Shown here piece after piece: positions 62,066-64,000 of a stretch of DNA of 64,000 nucleotides (the first letter of the stretch is position 1; the number at the start of each line of letters is the position of its first letter). Made by a program: the position numbers and the translations under genes. Source of the DNA: Bacteroidota bacterium (GTDB lineage: Bacteria > Bacteroidota > Bacteroidia > Chitinophagales > JADIYW01); the NCBI GenBank assembly GCA_963169645.1, contig CAUJCO010000013.1:386142-450141 (forward strand), in the 5' to 3' direction. A model generated the notes under the pieces. It was not told where the DNA came from. It ran no database searches and was given only the letters and a program-made list of their open reading frames with translations.

Positions 62066-64000
62066 ATGAGAAAACACTTTGCGCTTTACTTACTCATAAG
62101 TATAGTATTTATTTGTAATGGTCAGAATTTTGGAAATTTAGCCGGTTCCATGACTGGCACAGGAATTACATCAGCGGCATCCAATGCAGCAAAACAATTG
62201 CAAACTATGGTTGCAGGCAATACAACTGCCACCAATAATTTATCACAATTGCAACTTTTAGGATTAGACCCGGCGGCAATTCAAAAATACCTTAAATCAA
62301 AATCTGAAACAGCCGCTGCTTCAGAAAATCCTGTTCAAGATGTATTACAAACCATTTTAGAAATTAAATACAGACAAGACTCTTTACAAGATGCCTTAGA
62401 TAAGCAACAAAAGCAAATTGAAGCAAACAACGAAGTAAAACCGAATGAAATTTTTGGTCACGATTTTTTTGGTTCCGGCAAATTAGCATTATTCTCCAAA
62501 TCATCCGAAACAAAAGCACCGGACTCTTATGTATTGGGTGCCGGAGATGAGATTAGCATTGCTGTTTGGGGTTATGCCGATTACAACAATAAATTGAAAG
62601 TTACAGATGATGGATTTATTCAAATTCCGGAATTTGGAAGAATTTATGTAAAAGGATTAACATTTGGTGCTGTAAAATCACAAATTGGAAAACGATTAGC
62701 ATCTTTCATCAATCCGGCTAACACAAAATATGAAATTACTTTAAACTACTCCAGAACTATTGATGTAAACATCGTAGGTGAAGTAAAAACTCCGGGAACG
62801 TATCAAATTCCGGCAATCAATTCTGTATACAATGCTATAAACGCTGCAAATGGTATCACTGATATCGGTAGTGTTCGCGATATTCAAGTAAGACGCGATG
62901 GAAAAACAATCAAACGTTTCGACGTTTATGAATTCTTGTTCAATCCTTTATTACAAGAAAATTTCTTCTTACAAAAAGGTGATTTTATTTACGTTTCTAC
63001 ACAAAGCAAATTAGTGAAAATAAGCGGTGCCGTTCGTCGTCCTGCTAAATACGAACTATTGTCAAGAGAAAACCTAAAAGAGCTCATAAAATTTGCCGGT
63101 AGTTTTGCTCCGGATGCGTACACAAGCTCTATTCAAGTTACAAGAACAAGCGGTGATAAATCAAGAATTATTGATGTAAACTATGCTGATATTGAAACGG
63201 CAAACTTTGAATTAATGGATGGAGATGAAGTTAATATACCAACTATTCCGGGTGGTATTGAGAATTATGTAAGCATTAGTGGTACGATTCGTTATCCGGG
63301 AAAATATGAATTAAAAGATGCCTATAGAATTTCAGATGTTATCAAATCTGCCGGAGGTATTCGATTAGAAACGTATGTGGATAGAGCATATATCAAAAGA
63401 AGATTAGACGACAACTCTACTGTTATCCAAAAATTCTCTTTGAAAAATATATTAATGGATGAAAATTCTGCTGACAACTTATTGTTAAAAGAATTCGACC
63501 AAATCCAAATTTTCTCCAAAAATGATTTCTTAGAAAAATTCACTGTCTATGTAGATGGTTCTGTTTTAAAACCAACAACCATGGAATATACAGAAGGAAT
63601 TACCTTAAATGATTTATTGTTTTATGCAGGTGGATTAAAAAAAGAAGCCGCTAATTCTAAGATAGAAATATCTAGAGTTATGAATGTAGATTCTAGCTTA
63701 GAACAAAAATTTGTACCACAACGTATTGTAGTACAAACGATCACAATTGGACCCAACTTAGAAATTGACGAAGCCTCCAAAGCATTCTTATTATCACCAA
63801 TGGATAGAATATTTGTGCGTAAAACTTACGGTTTTGACGAACAAATGACCGTAACCATTAAAGGAGAAGTAAAATATCCGGGCATCTATCCAATCTTAGA
63901 TAAAAATGAGAAAGTATTAGATATCATTGAAAGAGCCGGTGGCTTAACGCCGTATGCATTCATAAAAAATGCCCGATTAACACGTCCGGATAATAAATTA
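62066..64000 (+). CDS. SLBB-domain polysaccharide export protein (3' end outside window)
   Basis: The frame is open from the ATG at 62066 to the window end (645 codons). After a signal peptide (ALYLLISIVFICNGQ) comes a low-complexity segment and a coiled-coil-like stretch near residues 90-125. The polysaccharide export domain lies at about 152-230 (YVLGAGDEISIAVWGYADY, VTDDGFIQIPEFGRI). Several SLBB repeats follow (VNIVGEVKTPGTYQIP, VKISGAVRRPAKYEL, VSISGTIRYPGKYELKD, TIKGEVKYPGIYPIL). This is a Wza-like outer-membrane exporter with extra SLBB domains; capsule or exopolysaccharide genes probably follow outside the window. Confidence 0.9.
   Translation, partial: MRKHFALYLLISIVFICNGQNFGNLAGSMTGTGITSAASNAAKQLQTMVAGNTTATNNLSQLQLLGLDPAAIQKYLKSKSETAAASENPVQDVLQTILEIKYRQDSLQDALDKQQKQIEANNEVKPNEIFGHDFFGSGKLALFSKSSETKAPDSYVLGAGDEISIAVWGYADYNNKLKVTDDGFIQIPEFGRIYVKGLTFGAVKSQIGKRLASFINPANTKYEITLNYSRTIDVNIVGEVKTPGTYQIPAINSVYNAINAANGITDIGSVRDIQVRRDGKTIKRFDVYEFLFNPLLQENFFLQKGDFIYVSTQSKLVKISGAVRRPAKYELLSRENLKELIKFAGSFAPDAYTSSIQVTRTSGDKSRIIDVNYADIETANFELMDGDEVNIPTIPGGIENYVSISGTIRYPGKYELKDAYRISDVIKSAGGIRLETYVDRAYIKRRLDDNSTVIQKFSLKNILMDENSADNLLLKEFDQIQIFSKNDFLEKFTVYVDGSVLKPTTMEYTEGITLNDLLFYAGGLKKEAANSKIEISRVMNVDSSLEQKFVPQRIVVQTITIGPNLEIDEASKAFLLSPMDRIFVRKTYGFDEQMTVTIKGEVKYPGIYPILDKNEKVLDIIERAGGLTPYAFIKNARLTRPDNKL

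Overview
The window is a compact, clearly AT-rich segment of a Bacteroidota chromosome. Markers for the phylum are type IX secretion genes (PorQ, PorZ), the MoxR-Bat operon, DUF3078 and DUF4290 proteins, many small secreted beta-barrel proteins, few Shine-Dalgarno sequences, and the Bacteroidota -7 promoter box TAnnTTTG ahead of many genes. Mevalonate-pathway genes (mevalonate kinase, mvaD) favour a Flavobacteriia- or Chitinophagia-like lineage over Bacteroidia, but I cannot place it further. No rRNA, tRNA, CRISPR array, insertion sequence or prophage is visible.

Layout. 1-3.3 kb holds a cut-off kinase-like gene, a TenI/ThiE-like gene, thiD, an inserted RES/Xre toxin-antitoxin pair on the opposite strand, and a second, canonical thiE. 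3.3-9.2 kb is a surface-glycan-type block with two paralogous polytopic GT-C-like proteins and two acyltransferase-3 proteins. 9.3-12.8 kb holds feoAB and a fatty acid desaturase. 12.9-20.9 kb holds cmk (with no ordinary start codon), porQ, mevalonate kinase, mvaD, a beta-barrel protein, porZ and a BON-LysM protein. 20.9-27.3 kb holds a DUF2779 nuclease-like protein with a Cys-rich partner, murB, a TPR protein and two beta-barrel proteins. 27.3-35.8 kb is a complete moxR-DUF58-batABCDE operon on the minus strand. 35.9-45.6 kb holds DUF3078, a DPP-IV peptidase, gyrB, an MCE protein, murA and DUF4290. 45.9-53.4 kb holds a U32-ferredoxin pair, deoCD, nadB and carB. 53.5-61.9 kb holds hflX, gltA, a PstS-like lipoprotein with a small membrane partner, the exbB-exbD-exbD-tonB operon and mnmE. 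From 62 kb a polysaccharide-export (SLBB) gene runs off the window.

Most of the window is housekeeping. The points most worth a second look are: the 21-bp-spaced direct repeat lying over the divergent xre and thiE promoters; a recurring TAnnTTTR box 3-4 nt before ATG, implying leaderless mRNAs; cmk, whose frame has no ATG/GTG/TTG before the P-loop; murA with Asp in place of the fosfomycin-target Cys; the DUF2779 fusion with a Cas4-like Cys pattern plus an exonuclease-like domain; and the U32-ferredoxin pair. I did not identify a clearly new multi-gene system. The RES/Xre-thiE arrangement and the DUF2779 pair come closest.
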